A stretch of 51,287 nucleotides of DNA from a virus, in the IMG/VR virus record IMGVR_UViG_3300034071_002527, positions 1 through 51,287 of that record. One strand, written 5' to 3'. Shown here in pieces: positions 7,316 through 17,635 of this stretch. Each line of letters opens with the position of its first letter. Within the stretch, counting starts at the first letter, position 1. Both the position numbers and the translations under genes were made by a program. The notes under the pieces are model-generated. The model searched no databases. It was not told the DNA's origin and saw nothing but the letters and a program-made list of their open reading frames with translations.

Positions 7316-7321
7316 CGCCCA
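7316..7321 (+). promoter_or_regulatory. CGCYCA leader motif upstream of the tape measure gene
   Basis: CGCCCA preceded by AAGCAA, 42 nt before ATG 7364. The same AAGCAA-CGCYCA arrangement recurs at 27317-27327. Confidence 0.55.
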
Positions 7322-7363
7322 TCTTTTGAATAGAGGCAAAAAAAAAATAAAGATAAAAAAAAA

Positions 7364-10300
7364 ATGAATCAAGATACTTACAATGTCAGTTCTTTAATGG
7401 TGTCAATAGGCTTAAATACAAAGCCTGCGGAGAATACATTGTTAAAATTTGAAAATATGCTAGAAGGTTCAGCGAATCGTATAGCATTTATGTTCAATGA
7501 GCGAGTATCGTCGATGTTGGGTGATGCTTTTGGAAAATTAGGGAGAGAGGGAGGGGATGCACTAGGAGGGAAAATAGATAAAACAATCAGTGGGATGGTT
7601 GTAAATTTTAAACAATTGGATAAAGCTTCAAGTGATGCGTTAAAAAACATGAAAACTGCGGCACTTGAAGCAAATGCTGAGTTAGCAAATAGTTCTAAAG
7701 AAACATTAGGGGCTATGCGTCAAACGATGCAAACTTTAGAAGCAGAAAAAAAATTAGCATTAGAAAACGCTAAACAAGCGGCAAAACAACAAGCGGAAAC
7801 AATAGCACAAAACTTAATCAACAATGCTAGTACAGGTAATACGAGAGAAGCGGCATTGTTAGCAAATAAAACAAGAGAAATAGCTAAAACATTTGATGCA
7901 CTGAATCTAAATCAAATAGATTCTTCACTTCAAAATTTACAAAAACAGGCATTACTATTAGGAGTTAATGGTCAAAATGCCGCAGACAGCTTTAAAGAAT
8001 TAAGAAGCACAATAGTTCAAGCGGGAGTGGAATTAGAAAAGACCCTTAATGGACAATTAAAAAATCTGCAATTAAGTAATAGTATAGCTGATAAGAATTT
8101 AGAAGAAGCAGGAAATAAATTTAGAAATCAGATAGAAAAAGCTTATGAAAAAGCAGGAAAAATTCTAGAAACACAAGGGGTGGAAGGAACTAAAGAGGCA
8201 TTAGCAGTAATGTCGAAAGGAGTAGAGGAATCCATTAAAAGTTATGAAAAACAAATAGAGAGAACAGCCAATAGTCTAGCACAACAAGCAAAAAAATTAC
8301 AATTATTAGGGGCTAATAATGATGAAGCAGATAGACTGTTTGGATTAGCCCAGAACGTAAGAGAACAAGCAACACAAACAATACAAGGAATAAGAGAAAC
8401 AACAGAAAAAGCCAGTGAACAGATTGAAAAAGAGATGTATCAAGCTGGTGGTAAAGCGGCTAAAGGATTTAGTGGAGGATTTGGGTCGGCTCTAGGTGGT
8501 GCATTAGGTGGTGCGGCATTAGGAGTATTGGGAACTGCTGTTGGGTCAATCGTGGGCGAAGCAATCTCCAATTCTTTAATGTTTGCGTTAAATAGTCGTA
8601 TGGAAATCATCAAAGGGACTATTGGGGGATTTATGTCCACAACAGTCAAGGGGATGATGGATTATGGTGAAGAAGAAAGAAGATTGAATATGGCGACGTT
8701 TGTGACGGGGCGTAAGTCTGGTTTCGGGCAAGATAGCCCTGAATTTCGCCAAAATTTTGAAGGGGCGCAAAAAGCTATTACAGTGGCGGGAACAGACTAT
8801 TCGTATAGTAGAATAGAAACTGCCGAATTAGTGCAAGAAATGGTAAAAGCTGGTTTAGATTTAAAAGATATAGTAGGGGGAGCAACGAGAGAGGAGATTA
8901 AAAGAGGGATACTATATCAAGGTATGGGTTTAGGAGAAGCTATGGGGCTACCTGGTAACGAGTTAAAAGAGGTAGCTATCTTATTAAAACAAATAATGAC
9001 TTCTTTTCCTGGTACAAGTCCTTCGACGGCTGTAAGAGAATTAGCGGCATTAGGGTTATCGACCCCTGCGGAATTTCGTAGATTTAAATTTGCTACACAA
9101 GATTCACTATCTGCGGCATCTGTGGCGGGAATCCCATTAAGAGACGTAATGCAAGGTTACGCCACGATGTTTAATATGTCCACGCCTGAAGTTGCTGGTA
9201 CTTTGTTAAAAAATCTGTACAATGGATTAAATAACCCGAATCAAACAAATAGACAACTTTATGGAACTTTTTCAAAATATTTTGACGGGGATTTAGCTAG
9301 TTCATTGAGAGAACCCGGTGACTTTAACGCTAAATTAGCTTATTTAGATACCGTAGCTGAAACCATCATTAAAAGAGGCGAAGCAAGTCAAGTTGCGGGA
9401 ATGGGTAACTTAAATGCCAAATATTACGAGACTTTAAACTTACAAGGTCAAGCCAATCTGAGAAGTCAACTGGTCGGAGCCTTGATGGGTGGAGGGGATA
9501 CTTTCACAATTGGTTATCGAAATTTGACATTACAAGGAAGGGAAGGGTTACAAAAGCAAAAAGAAGAATTTGAGAAATTCAATCAAAAAAATCCTGACGG
9601 TACAGGGTTGATGGAAGATTTTGTAAAAATGAGACAATCAGGTTTAAAAGGTGCTTTAGACCTTGTGGAATCATCGATTGAAAACATCACAACTTTGTTT
9701 GGTAGTAAATTAGCACCAGGGTTTACCCAATTTGTTTTATTCATGAGACAAGCGGCAGATGCTTTAACTGATAATGTTGAAAAGTTTGCTGGGCCGATTG
9801 AAAGAATGTCTGAGAGAATTGGTAAGGCTTTTGGTAATTTAGGTGGCAATAAGTTACTAGACCAATTTGTAGATGGAATTATTCAAACTGCTGGTAACTT
9901 GGGCAAAATGTTTGAAAGTTGGCTAGATAGAGGTTTAAATTTTCTCGAAACTGGTGACAATGTAACCAATATGTTTGAAAATTTAAATAACTTATTGGCT
10001 GATTTTGTGGGCGGGTTAGAAGGACTCTTTCAAGTGCTGAAAGGTCTAATTCCTTTAATAAATGAATCAGGAGGGGGACTGAGAGTATTAGGTGTTGATG
10101 CTGAAGTAAGAAGTGAAGCAGAAGCATTAAAAACTAGAGGTGAAATAGGAGGTACAAGTGAAAGAGTCTTTAATTATGCAGTAGAAACAGGAAAAATTGG
10201 AAATTTAACAGTTAAAGACCCAAAGGCTATTCAGAAAGTGTCGGAGATGGAAGCCGCACAACTAGAAGCCGCAATTCAAGCTAATGGTGTAAACAGATTT

Positions 10301-13300
10301 GCTATTAAAACTGGTAGAGAAAGATTATCAAAAAATGGTTGGAATACAGATACAAGAGCAGAAACCTTTAAGGACTTAGAAGGGGCTAGTCAAGAAGAAA
10401 GATTGTCCGTAATACAACAAGGGTTTAGAAAAGTACAGGGGCTAGATAAGACAGATTATTTTATATCTGGAGGTACTGGTAAAGACCAAAGTTTGGTCTT
10501 AAAATTGAAAGATACCGGTAATCTATCATATAAATTTGAACAAGTAGATGTTAAAGAAAGTTCGGATGATGCAAAAAATTTAGGAGCTATTTTAGCCCCA
10601 AGAGCAAGAAAACCAGTTCCCACAGTAGACCCAACTGCCGCAGGTTTAGGTTCATTTTTACCCCAGAAGCAGATGGAGACACTGACATCCACCTACAAGG
10701 ATTTGGAGAGTAGAAAGAAAGCCATTAATGAGGCTCAAGATTTAAGAGCTAAAGAATTATTTGGAGCAACAGCTATTTTTAATGAAGACACAGCTAGAGT
10801 AACAGATATTGATAAAAACGCACTTACTGCTAGTGCTTTAATGGGAAATAGAGAAAGATTAAATGCGTTAATAAGAACGGCATCTGGTAAAGAAGGTGCA
10901 AATGCCGCTCAAGCTTTGGCTCAAACAGCCAAAGAAAACGAAGATATAAAAAATATACAAGCATTAGTAAATTTGTCTACAGGTGCTGTTAAGGGTACAA
11001 AAGGGGAAGCTCCATTATTAACTCAACAACAACTTGTAGCCACATTAGATAGAACTGAAAAGGGTGGGGATATAGCAAGAATTGCTAATGAATATACCCA
11101 ATTTACCATTAATGAGTTAGAACAAGCCGCTAAGCAAAAGGGAAAACTCAAGCCAGCTTGGGATAGAATAAAGAAACAATTAGAAAGTGGGGAGATAGTT
11201 GGCGATTTTACCTCTTTCTTAGAGCAATTTGTCAATAAACAGTTAGAAATTGTAAACAATAAAAATACATCTGAAACTGATAGATTGACGATAAATGAAA
11301 ATTTAAGAGCCATAACTCAAGGGGGTCAAATTGACCAACCTAAAAAATTAGATAAAAAAAGTGCGGTAGCTGAAGGTGTAACTGTTGATTTAGATAAATA
11401 CCGTAAACTGATTGATGATACTCATAAAACAAGAATAGAACAAGAAAATCAGATTTTGCAGTTACGTCAAAAAGGTTTTGAGCTTGAGAGACAGTCTTAC
11501 ACTTTAGCGACTGCCTATAAAGGACAAGTCAATAGTAATTTAGAAGCCTTTTTTGGGATTTTAGCACAAGCAGAAAACACCTTATTGAGTAATAGAACAA
11601 GATTACAAGGAATTGACCAATATTTTACTGATAACAAAAATAATTTAACAACCAAATATAAAGATGTTAATCCTCAAATTGGAGGGGGCATTCAAGAAAA
11701 TTATGGTGGGACTGGTCAACCAGTTTTTGTTCCTAAAGGTTCACCAAATAAAGAGGTAAATGCTTTATCTGGTGAGATTATTAAACAGCAAGTAGACGAT
11801 ATAAACCTTAAGAACCAAGAAAAAGCTGAGATTCTTAAGCAAAGTGGGCTAGTTCAAGAAAATTTAACGTTACAGGTTAAAAATGCAATAGCATCAGGCA
11901 TACAACAAGCAACAGGAACCCTTTCTAGTTTAGGAAACACGCTAGGGGCAAGTTCTCCAGCATTGAATCAAGCAAATCAAATTTTTGATGCTGTAAAGAC
12001 ACAAGGACTTCAATTAGCCCAACAGGTGCAAACTTTAAAAGTTATTCAAGCTATTAGTCCTGGAGAATTTACGCAACAAGACGCTAAGGCTTTGGGAGGA
12101 TTAGAAAAAATCTTTAATTCTATTCCTAAATTGATGAAAGAAGCTTTACAGGATGTGGTTAACTCAATGGTTCGGGAGTTAAACGGATTTTTTCAAAATT
12201 TATCTGAGAATGCTACACGAAGAGCAGAAGAAGCAGTAGGATTGCTAGGCATTGGTGGTTCTGTCACTAAATTATTAAGTTTAGCTAATGATGTAAGTTC
12301 TAGTATCTTTAAAAACAAAGAAGAACAATTAGGATTGCAACAAGAAACTTCTGGAATCCGAAGACAGGTAGGACTTAATAAGGCATTAGGGCAATATTTT
12401 CCAGATGAGTTTTTCAGTCAAAAAGTTGCCTTTGGTGAAGCTTCAATTCGTGTTAATCAGGCAAAAATTGAAGGGTTAAAATTAGATGCTCAAAATATTT
12501 TAGATATGTCTAGAATAAAAGCTAATTTAACCTTTTTTGAAAGTTTCTTAGAGATATTCAAAGAAACAAGAGAATTGGGACGAGGATTTTCCCAAGTAGC
12601 CGATGATATTTTAGATTTTGAAAAGAAACAAGAAGGCTATGGCAAAAGTGTTGCTGATTTAGAGTTAAGAATCAAGCTAATGACTTCTCAATTATCTACT
12701 GTGACAGAAGTGTTTGGGGAATTATCCTTAGTAAGTAAAGACAACCTAGAACAATCCAAATTATACTTAGAACAACAAAGGAAAGCATTAGAAATGCTTT
12801 TGGAGATTGAAAGAAAGTATAGAGTGGAAAAAGCGACTGATGACTTTAATAAGTCAGTAGGGAATAACGCAAGTGGTTACGGTCAAGCGCAAATCGAGGC
12901 TAATAATGCTCGTATAGAAATCCTAAAAATGGGTCAAAGCAGAAATAGTAGAAGGGCTGGTGCTGAATTAGAGCTTAAAAATGCCCAAATAGAATATGAA
13001 AAAAGCATATTAAGTGCCACATCAAATGCTAATTCTAGAAGATTAGAAGAACAAAAAGCTAAAGAAGCTTTAGAACAAAGAGCGTTATCGGGAGCTTTCA
13101 CGACTACTGAAGGACAACAAGAAGCGGCTTTAAGATACGCAGAAATTCAATCAAAAATAGTAGGTATTGACACAGAGTTAGCCAATGCTAAAAATGTAGC
13201 GTACAATAAATTAAAAGTGGCAATGGAAAAATCTGCCACTGAATTAGATGATTTGTATAGAATCAACTCTCAAATCGCAGAAGTCGTTGACGGTGCTTTT

Positions 13301-15199
13301 ACAGGACTCTATGATATATTAACGGATTCCAGTAAAACTTTTGAGCAAAAAATGAAATCGTTTTCAGATAATTTACTTAAAGAATTAGGTAGAATTGGAT
13401 GGAATTATCTGAAAGATTTTATGATAGCCCCTTTTAAGGATGCGTTAACTAAAAGGGATGACAAAGGTATTAAAGACGCTGTAAGCCCTAACTACTCACA
13501 ATTAAAAGGTTTAGAATTTGGGAAACCAGCAATGGAAAACCCTGAAAACAGCATTAACCGAGAAAAGATTTTTGCTGAAATTATGGCTTTAGACGCTAAA
13601 CAACAAGAGAATCTAAAAGAACTTAATGCTAGAATGCGTACTAGCATTTTGGAAGTTGCTAAGATTGAAGACGCTGGTAAATCCGCAGAAAGCTTATTCA
13701 AAAAATTTAGCGAAACCCTTAATGCAAACGTAGGCGATGGGGAATTAGCTAAACTTATAGCCGTCAACTCAGCTAATGGGGAACAAGGTATGGCTATCAA
13801 TATAGGTGTTCAGACTTCAATACAAGAAAAAATTAAAAACACCTTATTAACCTCTAGGGATATTTTAATTGATGTTCGAGACGGCATAATTAATTTGTCT
13901 AATGAAATAAAGAGACTATCTAATGATTCGTCAAAAGATAAAGATAAAAATAAATCTAAAGCTAAAACAGATAACACAGATAATTCTGTAGCACAGGGGA
14001 AAAAGCCAGAGACGACAGCTATGCCTAATGGTCAAGAATCTACGCCTGTGTGTGTTCCTGTTTGTGACGGACATGATAAAAATACGCCTGCTATCCCTAA
14101 AAATCCTGATACTCCTACAACGCCTCTTACCCCGTCCCCTATCCAAGCCCCTGCCTCTATCAAAACCCCCACAAGTCATACAGTGAAAGAGCAACTGGAT
14201 ATGTATCCAGAGAATCATCAGTTGCGAGACATGATAAGACAGCAAAGGGAAACAGAGTATTTACAGATGGAAAAAGATTTAAAAAATGGTACATACCAAG
14301 GTTCAACATCAAGTTTCTTTAAGCCACAAGAAGCTATAGTTGCTTCGGGTATATCAGACTTGGGTATAGATTTAGGTTTTAGTAAGCCTAATTATAGTTT
14401 AGGGTTTGGTCAGAATTTGAATCTTCAAAATATGACAGAATTTTCATCATCCCCTTTAGGATTAAAATCTGACTTTAATCTGGGTAGTCCTTTTACTTTT
14501 GGGGCAACTCCTCAATTCCAAATGCCTATGAATATTTTAGAAACTTTGACACAAGCCACAGGAGCCGGTAGTGGTGGGGGCTTTTTCAACCAATTGTTAG
14601 GAGGTATGGGGGGTGTTTTCAGCCAATTGTTAGGAGGTATGGGTGGGGTAGAAGGTATGTTAGGATTGTTATTGACTTCTTTACCTTTCATAACTTCATT
14701 ATTTGGTGGTAATCGAAGACCAAAAAGATATAATTCTGGAGGTTTAGTGAGAGGGTTTGGTAACTCAGATACTATACCAGCAATGTTAACACCGGGAGAG
14801 GGTGTTATTACAAATAAAGGAATGTCCTATCTTGGAGGCGAAGGTAAGCTAAATGCTTTAAATGCTGGTTCTTTACAATTAGCTGACATACAATACCCTC
14901 AAAATTTAGGTTTGGACGATATACCATCTAGTGAAAGATTTAGAGGTAAAAGTGCTATGTTACCTGAACCCAAATCTGAGTCTGAAAAAGCTATTTCAGA
15001 GTTTACGGGTCAAAGCGAGGGACTTAGTTTACCTAAAATAGAGTTAAACTATTCAGCCACTGCCTTTAATGGGCAAAACTTTGTGACTGAAGAAGTATTT
15101 AAACAAGCTATTGAACAAACAGTAGAAACAGCTAAAAACTCAGTTTATGAGGCAATTCGTTATTCACCAGCCGCTAGAAGAAAACTAGGAATAAACTAA
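7364..15199 (+). CDS. Tail tape measure protein, 2611 aa
   Basis: The very long protein sets tail length and is usually ejected ahead of DNA. It is Ala/Gln/Glu-rich and predicted helical/coiled over most of its length. A Gly/Ala-rich hydrophobic stretch lies at residues ~365-410. A Pro/Thr-rich linker lies at ~2230-2275, followed by a Gly-rich repeat (QLLGGMGGV twice, ~2410-2430). The C-terminal signature NSGGLVRGFGNSDTIPAMLTPGEG at ~2458-2481 is typical of tape measure proteins. No lytic domain is recognised. By the usual ~0.15 nm per residue, a tail near 390 nm is implied. The stop overlaps the next start (TAATG). Confidence 0.92.
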   Translation: MNQDTYNVSSLMVSIGLNTKPAENTLLKFENMLEGSANRIAFMFNERVSSMLGDAFGKLGREGGDALGGKIDKTISGMVVNFKQLDKASSDALKNMKTAALEANAELANSSKETLGAMRQTMQTLEAEKKLALENAKQAAKQQAETIAQNLINNASTGNTREAALLANKTREIAKTFDALNLNQIDSSLQNLQKQALLLGVNGQNAADSFKELRSTIVQAGVELEKTLNGQLKNLQLSNSIADKNLEEAGNKFRNQIEKAYEKAGKILETQGVEGTKEALAVMSKGVEESIKSYEKQIERTANSLAQQAKKLQLLGANNDEADRLFGLAQNVREQATQTIQGIRETTEKASEQIEKEMYQAGGKAAKGFSGGFGSALGGALGGAALGVLGTAVGSIVGEAISNSLMFALNSRMEIIKGTIGGFMSTTVKGMMDYGEEERRLNMATFVTGRKSGFGQDSPEFRQNFEGAQKAITVAGTDYSYSRIETAELVQEMVKAGLDLKDIVGGATREEIKRGILYQGMGLGEAMGLPGNELKEVAILLKQIMTSFPGTSPSTAVRELAALGLSTPAEFRRFKFATQDSLSAASVAGIPLRDVMQGYATMFNMSTPEVAGTLLKNLYNGLNNPNQTNRQLYGTFSKYFDGDLASSLREPGDFNAKLAYLDTVAETIIKRGEASQVAGMGNLNAKYYETLNLQGQANLRSQLVGALMGGGDTFTIGYRNLTLQGREGLQKQKEEFEKFNQKNPDGTGLMEDFVKMRQSGLKGALDLVESSIENITTLFGSKLAPGFTQFVLFMRQAADALTDNVEKFAGPIERMSERIGKAFGNLGGNKLLDQFVDGIIQTAGNLGKMFESWLDRGLNFLETGDNVTNMFENLNNLLADFVGGLEGLFQVLKGLIPLINESGGGLRVLGVDAEVRSEAEALKTRGEIGGTSERVFNYAVETGKIGNLTVKDPKAIQKVSEMEAAQLEAAIQANGVNRFAIKTGRERLSKNGWNTDTRAETFKDLEGASQEERLSVIQQGFRKVQGLDKTDYFISGGTGKDQSLVLKLKDTGNLSYKFEQVDVKESSDDAKNLGAILAPRARKPVPTVDPTAAGLGSFLPQKQMETLTSTYKDLESRKKAINEAQDLRAKELFGATAIFNEDTARVTDIDKNALTASALMGNRERLNALIRTASGKEGANAAQALAQTAKENEDIKNIQALVNLSTGAVKGTKGEAPLLTQQQLVATLDRTEKGGDIARIANEYTQFTINELEQAAKQKGKLKPAWDRIKKQLESGEIVGDFTSFLEQFVNKQLEIVNNKNTSETDRLTINENLRAITQGGQIDQPKKLDKKSAVAEGVTVDLDKYRKLIDDTHKTRIEQENQILQLRQKGFELERQSYTLATAYKGQVNSNLEAFFGILAQAENTLLSNRTRLQGIDQYFTDNKNNLTTKYKDVNPQIGGGIQENYGGTGQPVFVPKGSPNKEVNALSGEIIKQQVDDINLKNQEKAEILKQSGLVQENLTLQVKNAIASGIQQATGTLSSLGNTLGASSPALNQANQIFDAVKTQGLQLAQQVQTLKVIQAISPGEFTQQDAKALGGLEKIFNSIPKLMKEALQDVVNSMVRELNGFFQNLSENATRRAEEAVGLLGIGGSVTKLLSLANDVSSSIFKNKEEQLGLQQETSGIRRQVGLNKALGQYFPDEFFSQKVAFGEASIRVNQAKIEGLKLDAQNILDMSRIKANLTFFESFLEIFKETRELGRGFSQVADDILDFEKKQEGYGKSVADLELRIKLMTSQLSTVTEVFGELSLVSKDNLEQSKLYLEQQRKALEMLLEIERKYRVEKATDDFNKSVGNNASGYGQAQIEANNARIEILKMGQSRNSRRAGAELELKNAQIEYEKSILSATSNANSRRLEEQKAKEALEQRALSGAFTTTEGQQEAALRYAEIQSKIVGIDTELANAKNVAYNKLKVAMEKSATELDDLYRINSQIAEVVDGAFTGLYDILTDSSKTFEQKMKSFSDNLLKELGRIGWNYLKDFMIAPFKDALTKRDDKGIKDAVSPNYSQLKGLEFGKPAMENPENSINREKIFAEIMALDAKQQENLKELNARMRTSILEVAKIEDAGKSAESLFKKFSETLNANVGDGELAKLIAVNSANGEQGMAINIGVQTSIQEKIKNTLLTSRDILIDVRDGIINLSNEIKRLSNDSSKDKDKNKSKAKTDNTDNSVAQGKKPETTAMPNGQESTPVCVPVCDGHDKNTPAIPKNPDTPTTPLTPSPIQAPASIKTPTSHTVKEQLDMYPENHQLRDMIRQQRETEYLQMEKDLKNGTYQGSTSSFFKPQEAIVASGISDLGIDLGFSKPNYSLGFGQNLNLQNMTEFSSSPLGLKSDFNLGSPFTFGATPQFQMPMNILETLTQATGAGSGGGFFNQLLGGMGGVFSQLLGGMGGVEGMLGLLLTSLPFITSLFGGNRRPKRYNSGGLVRGFGNSDTIPAMLTPGEGVITNKGMSYLGGEGKLNALNAGSLQLADIQYPQNLGLDDIPSSERFRGKSAMLPEPKSESEKAISEFTGQSEGLSLPKIELNYSATAFNGQNFVTEEVFKQAIEQTVETAKNSVYEAIRYSPAARRKLGIN
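14590..14655 (+). repeat. 33-bp tandem repeat in the tape measure gene
   Basis: Two near-identical 33-bp units encode the 11-residue repeat containing QLLGGMGGV. Confidence 0.75.
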
Positions 15200-17583
15200 T
15201 GACTAATATTTTTCCTGAAATTCTTGCTCCTAATTTTTTCCACATCGATAAGTTACCAGATTATGGTTTAAAACTCTTTGAGAATGAATTAGGACGGGAA
15301 ATTCGCAGATATACTGAAGACACGGGTTACAAAACTGAGTTAAAAATACAATATAACGGGCTTAGAAGTGCGGAGGTTAAAGCTTTAACGGCATTTTATC
15401 TCCAAGTTAAGGGAACATTTGATAAGTTTACTTTGCCAATAAATTTTTATCGCAGTCCTTCTAGTATTACAAATTCTTTAACTGCTTTATCTGATACGAC
15501 CGAATGGCGATTTATGAATCCGCCTATGATTCAGACAGTTATTAGCGATATTTACACTGTAGAGATAAGATTATTATCACTAAAGGATTCGTTAAATCCT
15601 GATAGTTCTAAAATTATAGGTTTTGTAGATAGTGTAAATGTAGATTTTATTTTACCCTCTATATTGATTCAACAAAAACAAGTTACGGAATTAGTTCCTA
15701 TAGCTTTAGAATTTATCATATCCTCAATAGATTTAAGCCAAAGTGTAACTGTCAATTCTATAGGCTTAACGTTAGAAACTTCAGAACTAACTTTTACCAC
15801 TTCTACTTCTGGTTCTGTAGTTCCTATAGCTTTAGAATTTATCATATCCTCAATAGATTTAAGCCAAAGTGTAACTGTCAATTCTATAGACTTAACGTTA
15901 GAAACTTCAGAACTAACTTTTACCACTTCTACTTCTGTGGATAGTCGCTCAATCCAAAGTTTAAGCCTTTCTTTTGTGGCTTCACAAACAGGCTTTGGAA
16001 TATTAAACATAAACAGTTTTGAACAAATGCCCAGTATTATTGTTTCAGGAACATTCACAAGTTTAGCACGTTATATACACTTAGTTAATACAGCTTCTGG
16101 TGTGGCATCCACAACATTGCCTTCAGATGCTCTTGATGATACAACTATTATTTATTCTGATTACGCTGGAACTTCTACTAGCTCACCTACAGGTTTTGGT
16201 TTAAATGCGTTTACTTTAAATGCACCAGTAGGGCAAACAATACAAGGTCAAAGCAGTAGAGTGTTAAATGTTGAAAACACTTCTATTCAAGTAATTAAAA
16301 AAGGAAATAGATGGACAATTGTTGGAACAGAATTGGCCACTGGAAATCCTAGTGGTGGTGGGGATGGTGGTGGGACTAATGGAATTATCCCTTTGGAACT
16401 AATGCAAGGAACCTTAAATGTTCAATTGTCTTATGTAAGTAATGCTGACCAAAATGATTTGTTTTACTATTTAGGAACAAATGAGGGTGCAACTGCCTGG
16501 TCTAACCCGACGACTAACGGTAGAGTTATAGCCACTTCTTCAACGGGAGTAGGTACTGGTGATGTTAATTCTTTAACTAATAGAAATTATAATAATAATG
16601 AAAACCAACAATGGACAAGTACACCTACTAGGACTATTGTTTATGATTTAGGTAGACCCGCCTTCAGTTCTGATTCAATAAACATATTATGTCAAAGAAA
16701 TGAAGGAAATCAAACGTTAACCTTAGCGTATAGTAATGACAACACCAATTGGACAACTGTTACAACGGGACAAACAGTAGGCGGAAATTATTTAAATAGT
16801 TGGACAAGAGTTACATATCCTAAGACAGTACACGCTAGATATTGGCGAGTTACCTTAATATCGTCTAATGTTGGTTTTGCATCTTGGGCTGAAGTTATGT
16901 TGTATGGGGAATGGATACCAACAAGTCTGACTATCCTATTCTTAAATCCTAGTTGGAAAGGTAAATTAGCTTACAATTTATTGTATTCTAATAATTTTAA
17001 TTTGACAATACCTGATACTACTACTGACTTTCCGGTGGGTTGGTTTTGTTATGTGAGAAATGATACACAAAATGGAACTATTACTATTACCCCTCAAAAC
17101 AGTAATGTAGTTTTAGCATCACCTAATGGGCTAACTTTAACTAAAGATGACCTTTATTTATTAATACATAACGGGTCTAAATCTTGGTTTATCCAAAAAT
17201 TAACCAACACAATAAATACTGTTGGAACGGGATTAACTTTAAATTCAAGCAAAGGATTAAGCAACTCTTTTACCTCAGATTCAATAGATAGACTAATAGA
17301 AACCCCAGTTAATAAAACTTATACGTTAGTAAGTGTTGCTAAATTTGGCTTTACAATTGAAAATATTTCAATATCCACAACTTCTGGAACTTGTACAGCC
17401 GCACTACAGATAAACGGTGTAAATGTTGGAGGATTGAATAACATCAGTGTCACTAGCACTAATCAAAACATAAGCTCTACATCGGCTAAAACCGTAGTGG
17501 TGTCAGGAAGGGTAACACTGGTTATAACGTCAAATAGTAGTGCATCAGATTTAATATTTAGCATTGGAATTTTAAGGACTTGA
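15199..17583 (+). CDS. Tail protein: gpM-like domain fused to repeats and a discoidin-like adhesin
   Basis: Residues 1-~128 form a lambda gpM-like minor tail module (LPDYGLKLFENELGREIRRY ... TEWRFMNP ... YTVEIRLLSL), shared with three other genes here. Residues 166-249 are two nearly identical 42-residue repeats. A beta-rich part follows, then at ~405-573 a segment resembling an F5/8 type C (discoidin) domain (LTLAYSNDNTNWTTV, then ARYWRVTLISSNVGFASWAEV). The rest is beta-rich and Ser/Thr-rich. The architecture suggests a tail-tip or fibre protein that binds surface glycans; that role is inferred. It is translationally coupled to the tape measure gene. Confidence 0.7.
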   Translation: MTNIFPEILAPNFFHIDKLPDYGLKLFENELGREIRRYTEDTGYKTELKIQYNGLRSAEVKALTAFYLQVKGTFDKFTLPINFYRSPSSITNSLTALSDTTEWRFMNPPMIQTVISDIYTVEIRLLSLKDSLNPDSSKIIGFVDSVNVDFILPSILIQQKQVTELVPIALEFIISSIDLSQSVTVNSIGLTLETSELTFTTSTSGSVVPIALEFIISSIDLSQSVTVNSIDLTLETSELTFTTSTSVDSRSIQSLSLSFVASQTGFGILNINSFEQMPSIIVSGTFTSLARYIHLVNTASGVASTTLPSDALDDTTIIYSDYAGTSTSSPTGFGLNAFTLNAPVGQTIQGQSSRVLNVENTSIQVIKKGNRWTIVGTELATGNPSGGGDGGGTNGIIPLELMQGTLNVQLSYVSNADQNDLFYYLGTNEGATAWSNPTTNGRVIATSSTGVGTGDVNSLTNRNYNNNENQQWTSTPTRTIVYDLGRPAFSSDSINILCQRNEGNQTLTLAYSNDNTNWTTVTTGQTVGGNYLNSWTRVTYPKTVHARYWRVTLISSNVGFASWAEVMLYGEWIPTSLTILFLNPSWKGKLAYNLLYSNNFNLTIPDTTTDFPVGWFCYVRNDTQNGTITITPQNSNVVLASPNGLTLTKDDLYLLIHNGSKSWFIQKLTNTINTVGTGLTLNSSKGLSNSFTSDSIDRLIETPVNKTYTLVSVAKFGFTIENISISTTSGTCTAALQINGVNVGGLNNISVTSTNQNISSTSAKTVVVSGRVTLVITSNSSASDLIFSIGILRT
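15694..15945 (+). repeat. 126-bp direct tandem duplication in a tail gene
   Basis: Units 15694-15819 and 15820-15945 are the same length. Up to the last few bases they differ at one position I can see (GGC against GAC, Gly to Asp). Each encodes 42 residues starting VPIALEFIISS. The near identity points to a recent in-frame duplication. Confidence 0.92.
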
Positions 17584-17587
17584 AAAA

Positions 17588-17593
17588 CGCTCA
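17588..17593 (+). promoter_or_regulatory. CGCYCA leader motif upstream of 17636
   Basis: CGCTCA starts 4 nt after the stop of the previous gene and 42 nt before ATG 17636. A small CTCA-AAC-TGAG-type inverted repeat overlaps it. It breaks an otherwise coupled run of tail genes. Confidence 0.5.
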
Positions 17594-17635
17594 AACTGAG
17601 AATAACCATCCTTCAACTTTACCTAATTTTGTTTT

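Noticed and set aside
7378-14245. Open frames on the minus strand within the tape measure gene
   Set aside because: They mirror the AT-rich, helical coding strand, have no promoters or start sites, and encode low-complexity sequence.
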